Made by a program: the position numbers and the translations under genes. A DNA stretch of 64,000 bases from Halostreptopolyspora alba (GTDB lineage Bacteria > Actinomycetota > Actinomycetes > Streptosporangiales > Streptosporangiaceae): contig RJMB01000010.1 in assembly GCA_003725585.1 (NCBI GenBank), forward strand, positions 107,234 through 171,233. The letters are read 5' to 3'. The notes below the pieces were generated by a model. That model saw nothing but the letters and a program-made list of their open reading frames with translations. It did not search any database and was not told where the DNA came from. Within the stretch, counting starts at the first letter, position 1. The number at the start of each line of letters is the position of its first letter. Positions 38,923 through 47,859 of this stretch are shown here, piece after piece.

Positions 38923-39245
38923 CGCGGCGGAAGCGGGGCGTGCCCGCCCGTGATCGTGGAGGTGACCGCCCGGGCGGGCGGCTCCGGTCCGCGCGAGTGG
39001 TTCGGGCACGCGTGGGCGGAGACCACGAGTAGGGCGTGGCCAAGACCCGAACACCCTCGTGGCCGCCCCGTGATGAACGGGGACCACACGGCGGCCGAGA
39101 GCCCGGGGAGCCGGTTCCCGCGGGCATCGTGACGTCAGTGTCAACCGGGCGAGAGCTGGTGCCGGCGCTCGACGACGGCGAGGCGGCCCTCGTTCCGCCG
39201 GAGGACTAAACTTCGATAACCCGCCCACAAGCTCCCGGAGCCTTC
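38923..39245. other. Intergenic region after the Tct operon
   Basis: 323 bp. The first part holds a strong terminator hairpin (38942-38979). The remainder is expected to carry the promoter of the LysE-type transporter gene. No gene is supported. Confidence 0.5.
38942..38979 (+). terminator. G+C-rich terminator of the Tct operon
   Basis: GCCCGCCCG (38942-38950) pairs perfectly with CGGGCGGGC (38971-38979) through a 20-base loop; the right part also contains the 12-bp palindrome CCGCCCGGGCGG. It starts 20 bp after the stop of the second tctC. There is no T-tract. Confidence 0.6.
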
Positions 39246-39884
39246 ATGCTTCCAGCGACCAACGCCGCGGCCTTCGCCCTCGCCGCCCTCGCGCTCATCG
39301 CCATTCCAGGACCGAGTGTCCTCTTCGTGATCGGCCGCTCGCTCTCGCTCGGTCGACGCGGCGGCCTTCTCAGCGTCCTGGGGAACTCCCTTGGCATGCT
39401 CCCCGCGATCGCCGGCGTCGCCTTGGGCGTGGGCACGATCGTGGCAGAGAGCCTGGTGGTCTTCACCGCGATCAAACTCGCCGGCGCGGCCTACCTCGTC
39501 TATCTCGGGGTGCAGGCCATTCGCCACCGCAACACCCACGAGTACGTGGACGCCGCCGCGGACAGCCGCGCGTCGTCGTTGAGAGTGCTGAGCGAGGGAT
39601 TCTTCGTGGGCATCTCGAACCCGAAGACGGTGGTGTTCTTCGTCGCTGTGCTCCCCCAGTTCGTCAGCTACGAGACTGGCGCGATCCCACTACAGCTCGC
39701 CCTCCTCGGGCTGATCTTCTTCGTCATCGCACTCACCCTGGACTCGGTGTGGGCGCTCACGGCGGGAACCGCCCGGGCGTGGTTCACTCGCAGGCCGGAG
39801 CGTATGTCCTACATGGGTGCCGGCGGCGGTGTGATGATGATCGGCCTGGGAGGCGCCCTGGCCTTTTCGGGAAACAAGACCTGA
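39246..39884 (+). CDS. LysE/RhtB-family amino-acid exporter
   Basis: 212-residue membrane protein with about six hydrophobic segments. It carries the LysE entry region ALIAIPGPSVLFVIGRSLSLGRRGGLLSVLGNSLG and the loop FFVGISNPKTVVFFVAVLPQFV, both typical of the family. It probably exports amino acids or homoserine lactone-like compounds. ATG at 39246 is the likely start. It converges on the dprE1 gene. Confidence 0.9.
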   Translation: MLPATNAAAFALAALALIAIPGPSVLFVIGRSLSLGRRGGLLSVLGNSLGMLPAIAGVALGVGTIVAESLVVFTAIKLAGAAYLVYLGVQAIRHRNTHEYVDAAADSRASSLRVLSEGFFVGISNPKTVVFFVAVLPQFVSYETGAIPLQLALLGLIFFVIALTLDSVWALTAGTARAWFTRRPERMSYMGAGGGVMMIGLGGALAFSGNKT

Positions 39885-40004
39885 AACCCCCACTCCACTC
39901 GTCGGGAGGACCGCGTCGAAGTCCCCGCCGGGGCCACTCGGGTTCTCTTCGAGACGGAGGTGTCCCAGGCCGCCACGGTGCGCGTGGTAGCTCCGCGTCC
40001 CGAA

Positions 40005-40020
40005 CCGGCCGTCGGGCCGG
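40005..40020. terminator. Hairpin downstream of dprE1
   Basis: CCGGCC-GTCG-GGCCGG: six perfect base pairs with a four-base loop, 54 bp past the dprE1 stop and 121 bp past the LysE-type gene stop. A T-tract is absent; this may be a shared terminator. Confidence 0.45.
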
Positions 40021-40073
40021 ACACCCCTCCACACCGGCCGGTCACCCGGTCGAGCGCGCCGGCGCCGCCCCTC

Positions 40074-41444
40074 TCACAGCTCCAGGCGGCGCGCGAGGTC
40101 GGAGCGCAGCACCCCTTTGGGGTCGACGCGCCGGCGCACCCGACGCCACGCGTCGAGGTCCGGGTACATCGCGTGCACCGCCGCCGGAGCCGCCCTGCTG
40201 TCCTTGGCCAGGTAGACCCGGCCACCCGCCGCGCCCACCCGCTCGTCGAAGGAGCGCAGCAGCCCGGCCAGGCCGGGCAGGTCCGCCGGCAGGTCCAGCG
40301 CCAGAGTCCAGCCGGGCAACGGGAACGACAGCGGAGCCGGGGTTTGGGGACCGAACCGTTTCAGCACCGCGAGGAACGAGGGAACGCCCGCCGCCGCCAA
40401 CCGCTCCACGATCCACCGCAGCGTCGTCTCCTGCCCGAACGGCACCGCGAACTGGTACTGCACCAACCCGTGGGGTCCGTAGAGCCGGTTCCAGCCGCGC
40501 ACCGCGTCCAGCGGGTGGAAGAACGACCCCACCCCCTTGATCGCACCACGCTCCCGGAGCGGGGCGCGGGAGTAGTAGGCGGCGTTGAACGCCCGCACAC
40601 TCCAGGTGTTCAGCAGCCCGGGCGGCACCCACCGTGGTACCTCCGCCACCTCCCCGGGCCGGTAGCGCAACGGTGCGCGGCGCATGCGGGCCGGCAGGTC
40701 GGCCGGTGTCGCGTGGGTGGCCCGGGTGAGCACACCGCGCCCGGTCGAGGCGCCCCGCGCGAGCAGGTCGATCCAGCAGACCGAGTACGTGTAGTCATCG
40801 TCGTCGGCGCTCATGAGCGCCAGCGCGGAGTCGAGGTCGCGGGTACGGTCGGTGTCGACGCGCACGCTCGCCGTGTCCACCGTGACCAGGTCGAAGGTCG
40901 CCTCTGTGATGATCCCGGTCAGCCCCATGCCGCCGGTGGTGGCCCAGAACAGCTCCGGGTCGTTCTCCGGAGAGGTGCGGCGCACCGTTCCGTCCGGGGT
41001 GACCAGGCTCAGCGACCGCACGTGCGCCCCGAACGAGCCGGCCACGTGGTGGTTCTTGCCGTGGATGTCGGCCCCGATCGCGCCGCCGACGGTGACGTGC
41101 CGGGTCCCGGGGGTCACCGGGACGAAGTAGCCGTGCGCCAGCAGCCGACGCGTGAGCGCGGCCAGGCTCGTCCCGGCCGAGGCGGTCACCGTCGCCGTCG
41201 CCGGGTCGATCCGGAAGCCGGGCGCGAGATCGGCGCAGTCGAGCACCAGTCCTCCGGCGCTCTGCGCGGCGTCGCCGTAGGACCGGCCAAGGCCGCGGGC
41301 GATCGCCCCGCGTCGTGCCATACCGCCCGGGCCGGTCTCACGTAGCAGCAGCGCCACCTCGTCGGTCGTACGCGGCCGCGCGACGGTGGCCACCGTCGGG
41401 GCGGTGCGTCCCCACCCGGTGAGCATCCGGCGAGTCACGCGCAC
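40074..41444 (-). CDS. dprE1: DprE1-like FAD-dependent decaprenylphosphoryl-ribose 2'-oxidase
   Basis: 456 residues of the vanillyl-alcohol-oxidase fold. FAD-binding motifs are GLGRSYGD (51-58) and GADIHGKNHH (124-133), matching DprE1 including its His132. The substrate domain includes GSFFHPLDAV and YGPHGLVQYQFAVPFG. YLAKDSR carries the lysine equivalent to Lys418 of M. tuberculosis. The position of Cys387 (the benzothiazinone target) is Ala382 here, in GWTLALDLP (nt 40299-40301). It oxidises polyprenyl-phospho-ribose, the step before DprE2. GTG at 41444 is preceded by AGGGAGG at six bases. The ubiA-type gene lies 20 bp upstream. Confidence 0.9.
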   Translation of the reverse strand: MRVTRRMLTGWGRTAPTVATVARPRTTDEVALLLRETGPGGMARRGAIARGLGRSYGDAAQSAGGLVLDCADLAPGFRIDPATATVTASAGTSLAALTRRLLAHGYFVPVTPGTRHVTVGGAIGADIHGKNHHVAGSFGAHVRSLSLVTPDGTVRRTSPENDPELFWATTGGMGLTGIITEATFDLVTVDTASVRVDTDRTRDLDSALALMSADDDDYTYSVCWIDLLARGASTGRGVLTRATHATPADLPARMRRAPLRYRPGEVAEVPRWVPPGLLNTWSVRAFNAAYYSRAPLRERGAIKGVGSFFHPLDAVRGWNRLYGPHGLVQYQFAVPFGQETTLRWIVERLAAAGVPSFLAVLKRFGPQTPAPLSFPLPGWTLALDLPADLPGLAGLLRSFDERVGAAGGRVYLAKDSRAAPAAVHAMYPDLDAWRRVRRRVDPKGVLRSDLARRLEL

Positions 41445-41464
41445 ACTCGGCCTCCCTGGCGCCT

Positions 41465-42433
41465 CTAGTCGAGGTAGACCCCCAGCGCGACCAGCGACAC
41501 CAGGGCCGCCAGGCACAGCTGCAACGGCCGGTCGCGCAACGCGATCTCCTCTGGTTCCTCCCCCACCCCCCGGTCCACCAGCAGGTGGTAGCGGAGCACG
41601 AACACGATGAACGGCACGATACTCGCCGCGTGAAACCACGGCTCCGTCCCGGCCCGCCCGTCCAGCGCCCACAGGCAGTACGTGACGACCATCGCCCCTG
41701 AGACCATGGTGCGGACCTGGGTCAGGTAACTCCGGGTGTACCCGACGAGGGTCGTCCGGCCGTCGCCGTTGTCGGGGTTGCGCAGCTCGGCCTCCCGCTT
41801 GCCGGTGACCACGAGCAGCGCCGCCAGCGACACCACGATCAGGAACATACTCGAGAGGTACACCCCGACCGCGGCGCCGCCGGCGAGGGCGCGCAGCACG
41901 TGACACCCGGCGACCGCGACGATGTCGCAGATGATGACGTTCTTCAGGACCAGCGTGTAGGCGCTGGTGAGCAGCACGTAGGCGAGGAGTACGGCGAGCA
42001 GGGCCCAGTTGCCGGTGACCGTGACGGCGAGGGGGGCGGCCACCACCATGACCGCGCCCGCCGCGACGGCGACCGGCGCCGGGACCACACCGGCGGCCAC
42101 GGGCCGGTGCCGCTTGCGCTCGTGCCGCCGGTCGCGGGCGGCGTCGCGGGCGTCGTTCAGCAGGTACCCCCCGCTGGACGCGAGGCAGAACAGTACGAAG
42201 GCGACCACCGTCCACGCCAGAGTCCGAGGTTCGGCCAGCACCCCGGCCGTTCCCGGAGCGGCGAAGACCAGCAGGTTCTTCAGCCACTGCTTGGGCCGGC
42301 AGGCGCGCAGGAAACCCGAGCCGCGCGCAGCGAGGCCGGCCCCGCCCCCGTTCCCGGAGGTGGTCGCTCCCGCCGCCCCCGGCTCCCGAGGTGGGGCCGG
42401 CGTGGTCGGGGGGTGAGGCGTGACATCAGACAC
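41465..42433 (-). CDS. ubiA: UbiA-type decaprenyl-phosphate phosphoribosyltransferase
   Basis: 322-residue integral membrane prenyltransferase. After a Pro/Gly-rich N-terminus of about 40 residues come about nine hydrophobic segments. The aspartate motif NDARDAARDRRH (93-104) and the second region (DIVAVAGCHVLRALAGG, about 172-188) match DPPR synthase (Rv3806c in M. tuberculosis), which makes decaprenylphosphoryl-5-phosphoribose. It is the step before DprE1, whose gene follows 20 bp downstream in the same operon. The upstream neighbour is a DUF3068 gene, 18 bp away. Confidence 0.9.
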   Translation of the reverse strand: MSDVTPHPPTTPAPPREPGAAGATTSGNGGGAGLAARGSGFLRACRPKQWLKNLLVFAAPGTAGVLAEPRTLAWTVVAFVLFCLASSGGYLLNDARDAARDRRHERKRHRPVAAGVVPAPVAVAAGAVMVVAAPLAVTVTGNWALLAVLLAYVLLTSAYTLVLKNVIICDIVAVAGCHVLRALAGGAAVGVYLSSMFLIVVSLAALLVVTGKREAELRNPDNGDGRTTLVGYTRSYLTQVRTMVSGAMVVTYCLWALDGRAGTEPWFHAASIVPFIVFVLRYHLLVDRGVGEEPEEIALRDRPLQLCLAALVSLVALGVYLD

Positions 42434-42451
42434 GGACTGGGTCCGGTCCCA

Positions 42452-43375
42452 CTAGTGGGCACGCGTGCCGCGTCCGGCGACCGCCAGCGGCACCACGCCC
42501 ACGCCGACGAGCCCCACTCCGAGGATGAGCAGCACCACCGGAACCACGGTGCGGATGAGGTTCAGGGAGGCGAGACTGTCCTCGGTGCTCTCGATGTTGG
42601 ACTCCACCGTCTCGTCGGTCCAGTCCATGTCCCCCTCGAAGAAGGTCAGCACCTCCTCGCCGTCGACGTGGCCGGCGCGGTGCTGCTCCTCGCTCAGGTC
42701 AATGGGGATTCCGGTGGTGGGCTCGATCCAGTACGTCCGGGTGACCGAGTACATCTCGTCGGCGGTGACGTCGCCCTCCCCGTTCAAACCGGCGACATCT
42801 CGGGGCAGGTCACGCTCGCCGATCTTGGTCGGCTCGATCTCCTGGACGAACCGGTAGGTCTCCATGCCGTCGATGGTCTCCTCCCCGTCGAACCGGATGG
42901 GGCGAGCCTCCTGGATGGTGGTGTCGAAGAACTCGTAGTTCTCCTTCTCCGTCAGGAAGGGCCACTTGAACACCTGGCCCTCATGGCGCACCGTCTCGCC
43001 CTCGATGGAGGCGTCGCAGCAGTCGACGGCCTCACCGCTGACCCGGTCGTGACCGGTCTTGCGGACGGTGGACTGGATCCCGTACCCGGTGTCGACGTCC
43101 GCGACCCAGGTGAACTGCTTCCACACCACCGTCTCCTCGTCGCTGGCGGCCACGTCGCCGCGCAGTGTCGTGATCGCCTCGACCGTGGCCCCCTCGACCA
43201 GCTCCACGTCCTCGATGCTGAAGTAGGTGACGTTCTCCCCCCGGTTGACCTTCTTGTCGTAGTAGTCCATCGGGGTTTTCATGACAGCGTCCGCCACCCA
43301 GTATCGGAGCATGGGAGCCAACGCGATACTGAAGACCCCCACCGCGATGCAGACGAGTGCGACGGTACGGCGCAT
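42452..43375 (-). CDS. DUF3068 (PorA-family) membrane protein, copy 1
   Basis: 307 residues. An N-terminal membrane segment (VALVCIAVGVFSIALAPMLRYWV) and a C-terminal one (LNLIRTVVPVVLLILGVGLVGVGVVPLAV) flank a large extracytoplasmic domain with motifs DYYDKKVNRGENVTYFSIED, CCDASIEGE, and TRTYWIEPTTGIPIDLSEEQ. These define DUF3068, now often named PorA family although a pore function is unproven. ATG at 43375 has AGGAGGG upstream. It is the first gene of the operon DUF3068-ubiA-dprE1. Confidence 0.88.
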   Translation of the reverse strand: MRRTVALVCIAVGVFSIALAPMLRYWVADAVMKTPMDYYDKKVNRGENVTYFSIEDVELVEGATVEAITTLRGDVAASDEETVVWKQFTWVADVDTGYGIQSTVRKTGHDRVSGEAVDCCDASIEGETVRHEGQVFKWPFLTEKENYEFFDTTIQEARPIRFDGEETIDGMETYRFVQEIEPTKIGERDLPRDVAGLNGEGDVTADEMYSVTRTYWIEPTTGIPIDLSEEQHRAGHVDGEEVLTFFEGDMDWTDETVESNIESTEDSLASLNLIRTVVPVVLLILGVGLVGVGVVPLAVAGRGTRAH

Positions 43376-43518
43376 GAGCCCTCCTGGGAGCGGCGGGAAC
43401 TGTACGGAACGTGACCCATAATGGAACATGGTTCAGTTCGCGGTAGACTACTCGCCCGTAGCCGGCAGCGTCACCAGGCGTCAGCGGAATTTTCATAACT
43501 TGTTCTACTCTGGGGCCG

Positions 43519-44877
43519 ATGCGCCGGGCGCACCGCTCGGTCGCCCCCCGACCCGCCTCCGGAAGGTCACTGGTGACCGCCTCGTTCGACCCCCTCCCCC
43601 ATTTCCAGGACGGCCGGGCGGATCCCGCGCGGGCGTCGCGCCTGCCCCAGGTCCACGGACACCAGGAGCCCCTCGACGGCATCCGGGCCCTGGCGGCACT
43701 GCTGGTGCTGGTATTCCACGTGGCCGTGGAGACCGGCGACGCGCTCGCCCCCGGGGTTCCGGGCGCGCTGCTCTCCGGCGGTGAGCTCGCGGTACCGCTG
43801 TTCTTCGCCCTCTCGGGGCTGTTGCTGTACCGTCCGTGGGCCCGCGCCGCCCTCGACCGCACCGCCGGCCCCCGGGCGCTGGCTTACCTGTGGCGGCGGG
43901 CCCTGCGCGTGCTCCCCGCCTACTGGCTCGTCGCCGTCACCGCGCTGCTGCTGTGGTCGCGTGAGCACCTCGACGCGCGCGCCTGGGTGGAGGTGCTCAC
44001 GCTGACGTTCGTCTACGACCTCGACCCGTGGTGGAGCGGAACCGGGCCACGGGGTCTGGGGCAGATGTGGAGCCTGTGCGTCGAGGTCAGCTTCTACCTG
44101 CTGCTCCCGGTTCTCGCGCTGGTGCTCGCGGCACTGGCCGCGCGCGGCGGCGACGACGTGAACCGGCGGGCGCGATGGCTGCTCACCGGACTGGCCACAA
44201 TGGCGGCGATCGCGCTGCTCGCGCTCATCCCGCAGTTCTACCCCGAGCCCAGGCCGTACCTGCACTCCTGGCTGCCACGCTCACTGGGACTGTTCGCGGT
44301 GGGGATGGCGCTGGCCGTGGTCTCGGAGTGGGCCTGGCGCGAGCCGGGCACCGACGGGCCGGTGCGCCGTTTCTGCCGCACCCTGCCCCGGTCGGCCACA
44401 CTGTGCTGGACGATCGCGCTCATCCTGTACCTGCTGGCGGTGACCCCGGCGGCCGGCCCCCGCTTCTTCGGAGTGGAGGGCCCGTGGACGGCCCTGTTCA
44501 GCATGGTCGTCTCGACGCTGTTCGCGTTCTTCGTCGTCGCCCCGGTCGCCATGCTTCCCGCCCGGACCACCACTTCGGGAGAGCCCCGTTGGACCGGAGG
44601 GGCGTGGTTGGGCACGGTGCTGGGGCACCGGGTGAGCCGGTTCCTCGGCCGGATATCGTACGGCATCTTCCTGTGGCAGTTCGTGGTGCTCTACCTGTGG
44701 CGCCAGTTCACCGGGCAGGCGGCCTTCACCGGGACGTGGGTGTTCGACCTGGTGCCCGTCGCGGCCGGGACCATCCTGCTGGCCGCGGCGACCCACCGGT
44801 GGGTGGAGGAGCCCTTCCGCCGGTGGTACGGCGTGGTCAGCGCGCGGCGCGCCACCCCCGGAAGGCGCGTCTCCTAG
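43519..44877 (+). CDS. Acyltransferase family 3 membrane protein
   Basis: 452 residues with about ten hydrophobic segments. The catalytic-region motif LDGIRALAALLVLVFHVAVE (about 52-71, with the conserved His) and LFFALSGLLLYRPWARAAL identify acyltransferase_3. The C-terminal part has RISYGIFLWQFVVLYLW, typical of this family. It lies among glycan genes and could O-acylate the surface polysaccharide. Start: ATG at 43519. A GTG at 43573 would still place all membrane segments downstream. Confidence 0.88.
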   Translation: MRRAHRSVAPRPASGRSLVTASFDPLPHFQDGRADPARASRLPQVHGHQEPLDGIRALAALLVLVFHVAVETGDALAPGVPGALLSGGELAVPLFFALSGLLLYRPWARAALDRTAGPRALAYLWRRALRVLPAYWLVAVTALLLWSREHLDARAWVEVLTLTFVYDLDPWWSGTGPRGLGQMWSLCVEVSFYLLLPVLALVLAALAARGGDDVNRRARWLLTGLATMAAIALLALIPQFYPEPRPYLHSWLPRSLGLFAVGMALAVVSEWAWREPGTDGPVRRFCRTLPRSATLCWTIALILYLLAVTPAAGPRFFGVEGPWTALFSMVVSTLFAFFVVAPVAMLPARTTTSGEPRWTGGAWLGTVLGHRVSRFLGRISYGIFLWQFVVLYLWRQFTGQAAFTGTWVFDLVPVAAGTILLAAATHRWVEEPFRRWYGVVSARRATPGRRVS

Positions 44878-44895
44878 CGCGAGACGCGAGGGGCC

Positions 44896-46938
44896 TCAGT
44901 CGCCCCCGTTTCCGGACTCCGCGCCGTCACCGCTCCCGCCGCCGTCCTCGCTCGCGGTATCCTCCGCGCCCTGTTCACTGTCCCCGTCCGTGAGCGGGGG
45001 CCCCTGCGTCACCGGGTCCAACTCACCGTGGAAGACCCACCGCAGGCACAGCGCGTCCGGGTCGGTGCTCAGCAGCAGCTGCTCGCCCTCCCCGTCGATG
45101 GGAACGTAGTAGTTGGCGCCGTTGGGCGCCGGCGGGAGGCTGGCCTCCACCCAGGCGTCGCCGACCACGGCGTTCAGCACGGTGGGCTCCTCGGAGGAGT
45201 AGCCCATCCCGAGGACGTAGGTGTCCCCGCCGGCCGACAGCACGTCCCACATCACGTCGCCGTCGAAGGTGGCCACGCACTCCTCGTCCTCCGGCGGCGC
45301 GAAGAACGCGCTGCCCTCCGCGGGTTCCGCCGCCACCAGGTACCCGGAGTCGTTGATCACCATCGCCCCGGACGCCTGACGCGGCGTGGTCACCCGCTCG
45401 CGCACCTCACCCTCGGCGAGCGGACCGAGCACGTTGTGACTGAGCCGGCGCGGCCCGTTCCACGGCAGCACGATGTCCTCCGGAACGGGGCGCGGGTAGA
45501 TACCGGCCCAGTCCGGGACCCCCTCCAGGGAGGCGCGCACCGTGTCGAGGTACCAGCGCACCCGGTCGCCGCTGAGTGTCCCGGCGAACGTGTAGGTCGA
45601 GTAGCTCGCGACCAGCACGAACGCGGCGGTCGCGAAGGCGGTGGCCGAGCGCGCCCAGCGGGCCGGGAAACCCCACCGGCGGGCGCGGTACACCCCTCCG
45701 CCGTCGGCTTCCTCCCGTGTCGGCAGGAACGCCAACGCCAGACAGAGCGCGAACAGCAGCGCGGCGTCGGCCACGTAGCGCGGATCGTTGCCCACGGCCC
45801 CGTCGTAGCGCCCTCGGGCCAGGAGTGTGGGGACGACGTCCACGACCACCAGGTAACCGAGAAGGAGCGCCCACGCCCGCCAGGAACGGCGGCGCACCAG
45901 CAGGCTGGCCACCACGAGCAGCGCGAGGACCGTCCAGGCCCCCAGCAGCACGGCCAGGCGCGGGTCGATCAGCCCTCCGGCCGGGGTGACCGGGTCCCAG
46001 ACGATCGGGCCGCCCACCGCGCCGGAGGGGAACGTCTCACCGAGGAGGTTCCGTGTCGCCGCGATCGCCGGGTCGGTCTCCGGGACGGCGGCACCCTCAC
46101 CCGCGCTGTCCTCCCGCGTGAGGTAGAACAGGCCGTGCCCGAGGGACAACGCGGCCATACCCACCCAGAAGGGGGCCTCGCGCACGAGGGTGGTCCTGAC
46201 CACCCACGGGAACCGGCCCGGCACCAGGAAGGCGGCGGCCACGACGAACAGCACCGGCGGGAGCAGCATCGCCTTCACCGAGAACGCCATGCCGAACACG
46301 ACGGCGCCCGCCGCCATCCACCCGTGCCGCGGCTCGCCGTCGCGCAGGTAGCGCACCGTCCACAGCAGCGCGAGCGCGATCGCCAGCTGGAACGGCACCG
46401 CGTTGAGCGCGGCGGACCACCAGGCGAGTACCGGCAGAGTCAGCGGGGCGAACACGTACCCGGTGAGCGGCGCCAGGATGGCCCACCGCCGCCCGAACAG
46501 CACCCAGAACAGTCGGAACGTCGCCGCGAACGCGGCCGCCTGGCCGGCGAGCATGACACCGGAGGTCAGCGGCCAGTCGTAGGGCGCGATGGCCGTCTGC
46601 GCGTAGACCAGGAGCAACGCGCCCGGCATCAGGTGGCCCTTGTGCAGGCTGGTCAGGTAGTCCCAGGTGAGGCTCGCGGTGGCAGCCTCCCCCACGAACA
46701 GGAAGTCATCCTCGATGAAGTACGCCTCGCTGAGCACCCAGCCCCGCATCGCGAGGGAGGCGGCGATGAGGAGGGCTCCGACCAGCACGATCCGGTCCGA
46801 CAGCCCACGGCCGACGGCATCGGTCGCCGCCCGGGCCCACCCCCGTTGGAGAGGTTGGGGAGCGTCCGCGGCGACGCGGTCCCGGGTCCCGTTCACCCCC
46901 GTTCCGGTCGCGTCCGTGGTCTCCGCGGAATCGCTCAT
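44896..46938 (-). CDS. Large GT-C-like membrane protein, probable glycosyltransferase
   Basis: 680 residues: about ten or eleven membrane segments, with an acidic motif EAYFIEDDFLF (Glu-Asp-Asp at 76-78) in the first extracytoplasmic loop, the position where GT-C glycosyltransferases place their catalytic or metal-binding acid. The C-terminal third is an extracytoplasmic domain ending in a Ser/Gly/Asp-rich tail. I do not recognise a named family. It is convergent with the acyltransferase gene (18 bp apart) and divergent from two methyltransferase genes. ATG at 46938 has AGGAAGAGA upstream. Confidence 0.75.
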   Translation of the reverse strand: MSDSAETTDATGTGVNGTRDRVAADAPQPLQRGWARAATDAVGRGLSDRIVLVGALLIAASLAMRGWVLSEAYFIEDDFLFVGEAATASLTWDYLTSLHKGHLMPGALLLVYAQTAIAPYDWPLTSGVMLAGQAAAFAATFRLFWVLFGRRWAILAPLTGYVFAPLTLPVLAWWSAALNAVPFQLAIALALLWTVRYLRDGEPRHGWMAAGAVVFGMAFSVKAMLLPPVLFVVAAAFLVPGRFPWVVRTTLVREAPFWVGMAALSLGHGLFYLTREDSAGEGAAVPETDPAIAATRNLLGETFPSGAVGGPIVWDPVTPAGGLIDPRLAVLLGAWTVLALLVVASLLVRRRSWRAWALLLGYLVVVDVVPTLLARGRYDGAVGNDPRYVADAALLFALCLALAFLPTREEADGGGVYRARRWGFPARWARSATAFATAAFVLVASYSTYTFAGTLSGDRVRWYLDTVRASLEGVPDWAGIYPRPVPEDIVLPWNGPRRLSHNVLGPLAEGEVRERVTTPRQASGAMVINDSGYLVAAEPAEGSAFFAPPEDEECVATFDGDVMWDVLSAGGDTYVLGMGYSSEEPTVLNAVVGDAWVEASLPPAPNGANYYVPIDGEGEQLLLSTDPDALCLRWVFHGELDPVTQGPPLTDGDSEQGAEDTASEDGGGSGDGAESGNGGD

Positions 46939-47100
46939 GCGTTCTCTTCCTGACCTGGCGGTGCAACTGGCGCTACCGGATGAGGAGGTGCCAGAATACA
47001 ACACGTTCTACTCAGAGCGTGGGCGTCACCGCAGGTCCGCAGCGCTAACGGCAGCGGCGGTGGAACCGGGTCCACCCGGCCGGGGCGCCCGCTTCGGGGG

Positions 47101-47859
47101 GTGGCCGTGGGGCTCGAAGAGGTACGCAGGGACTGGACACGACTCGGGGAGGCCGAACCGCTGTGGGCGGTGTGCGTCGATCCCGCCAAGCGCGACGGCG
47201 GCTGGGACGACGACGAGTTCCTGGCCTCCGGCCGGAACGAGGTCGACGCCGCGCTCAACCGCCTCGACGACCTGGGGATCCTGCCCCCGCGCCGCGCTCA
47301 CGCCCTCGACTTCGGCTGCGGTGCCGGGCGCCTGAGCAACGCGTTGGCGGCGCACTTCGACACCGTGACCGGTGTCGACATATCCGCGCCCATGCTGGCC
47401 GAGGCCCGGCGGCTGGACCGCAGCGAGGGCCGCGTCGAGTACTGGATCAACGCCGAACCGAACCTCGCGGCCCTGGACGACGACACCTTCGACCTCGTGT
47501 ACTGCGACCTCGTCCTACAGCACCTGCCACCCTTCCTCGCGGCCGCGTACACGCGCGAGTTCACCCGGGTCGTACGGCCGGGAGGCGCCCTGGTGATCGG
47601 GGCTCCCGCCCGCGAGGCCCCCACCTTCAAGGGGATGGTCTTCAGGTACGCCCCCTGGCCGCTGATCCGGGTGGCCCAGCGTGTCCTGCTGCGCTACCCG
47701 GCGCCGATGCGCATGCACACGCTGCCTCCCGAACGGCTGGCCAGCCTGCTCCATCCCGGCGCCCGGATCGTCGCCTCCGACGCGTACTCCAGCGGCGACC
47801 ACTGGGAGCACCTGCGCCACTTCGCCACTGTCGACACCCTCGTCGAGGAGGAACGGTGA
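47101..47859 (+). CDS. Class I SAM-dependent methyltransferase 1
   Basis: 252 residues with a clear Rossmann-type SAM-binding motif ALDFGCGAGRLSNALA (about 68-83), then acidic VTGVDIS, and the motif LVYCDLVLQHLPP (about 131-143). It has no membrane segment. It belongs to the family of envelope-locus methyltransferases near dprE1/aftD, but its target (sugar hydroxyl or lipid) is unknown. GTG at 47101 is the chosen start; GTG at 47107 is an alternative. It is translationally coupled to the next gene (GTGA overlap). Confidence 0.87.
   Translation: MAVGLEEVRRDWTRLGEAEPLWAVCVDPAKRDGGWDDDEFLASGRNEVDAALNRLDDLGILPPRRAHALDFGCGAGRLSNALAAHFDTVTGVDISAPMLAEARRLDRSEGRVEYWINAEPNLAALDDDTFDLVYCDLVLQHLPPFLAAAYTREFTRVVRPGGALVIGAPAREAPTFKGMVFRYAPWPLIRVAQRVLLRYPAPMRMHTLPPERLASLLHPGARIVASDAYSSGDHWEHLRHFATVDTLVEEER

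Noticed and set aside
40074..42287. 737-residue fusion of dprE1 with upstream sequence
   Set aside because: The N-terminal part is an out-of-frame reading of the ubiA-type gene; dprE1 starts at 41444 with a proper ribosome-binding site.
45028..46953. 641-codon plus-strand frame opposite the GT-C-like gene
   Set aside because: It is His/Arg/Gly-rich without any domain and lies antisense to a gene with clear membrane topology.
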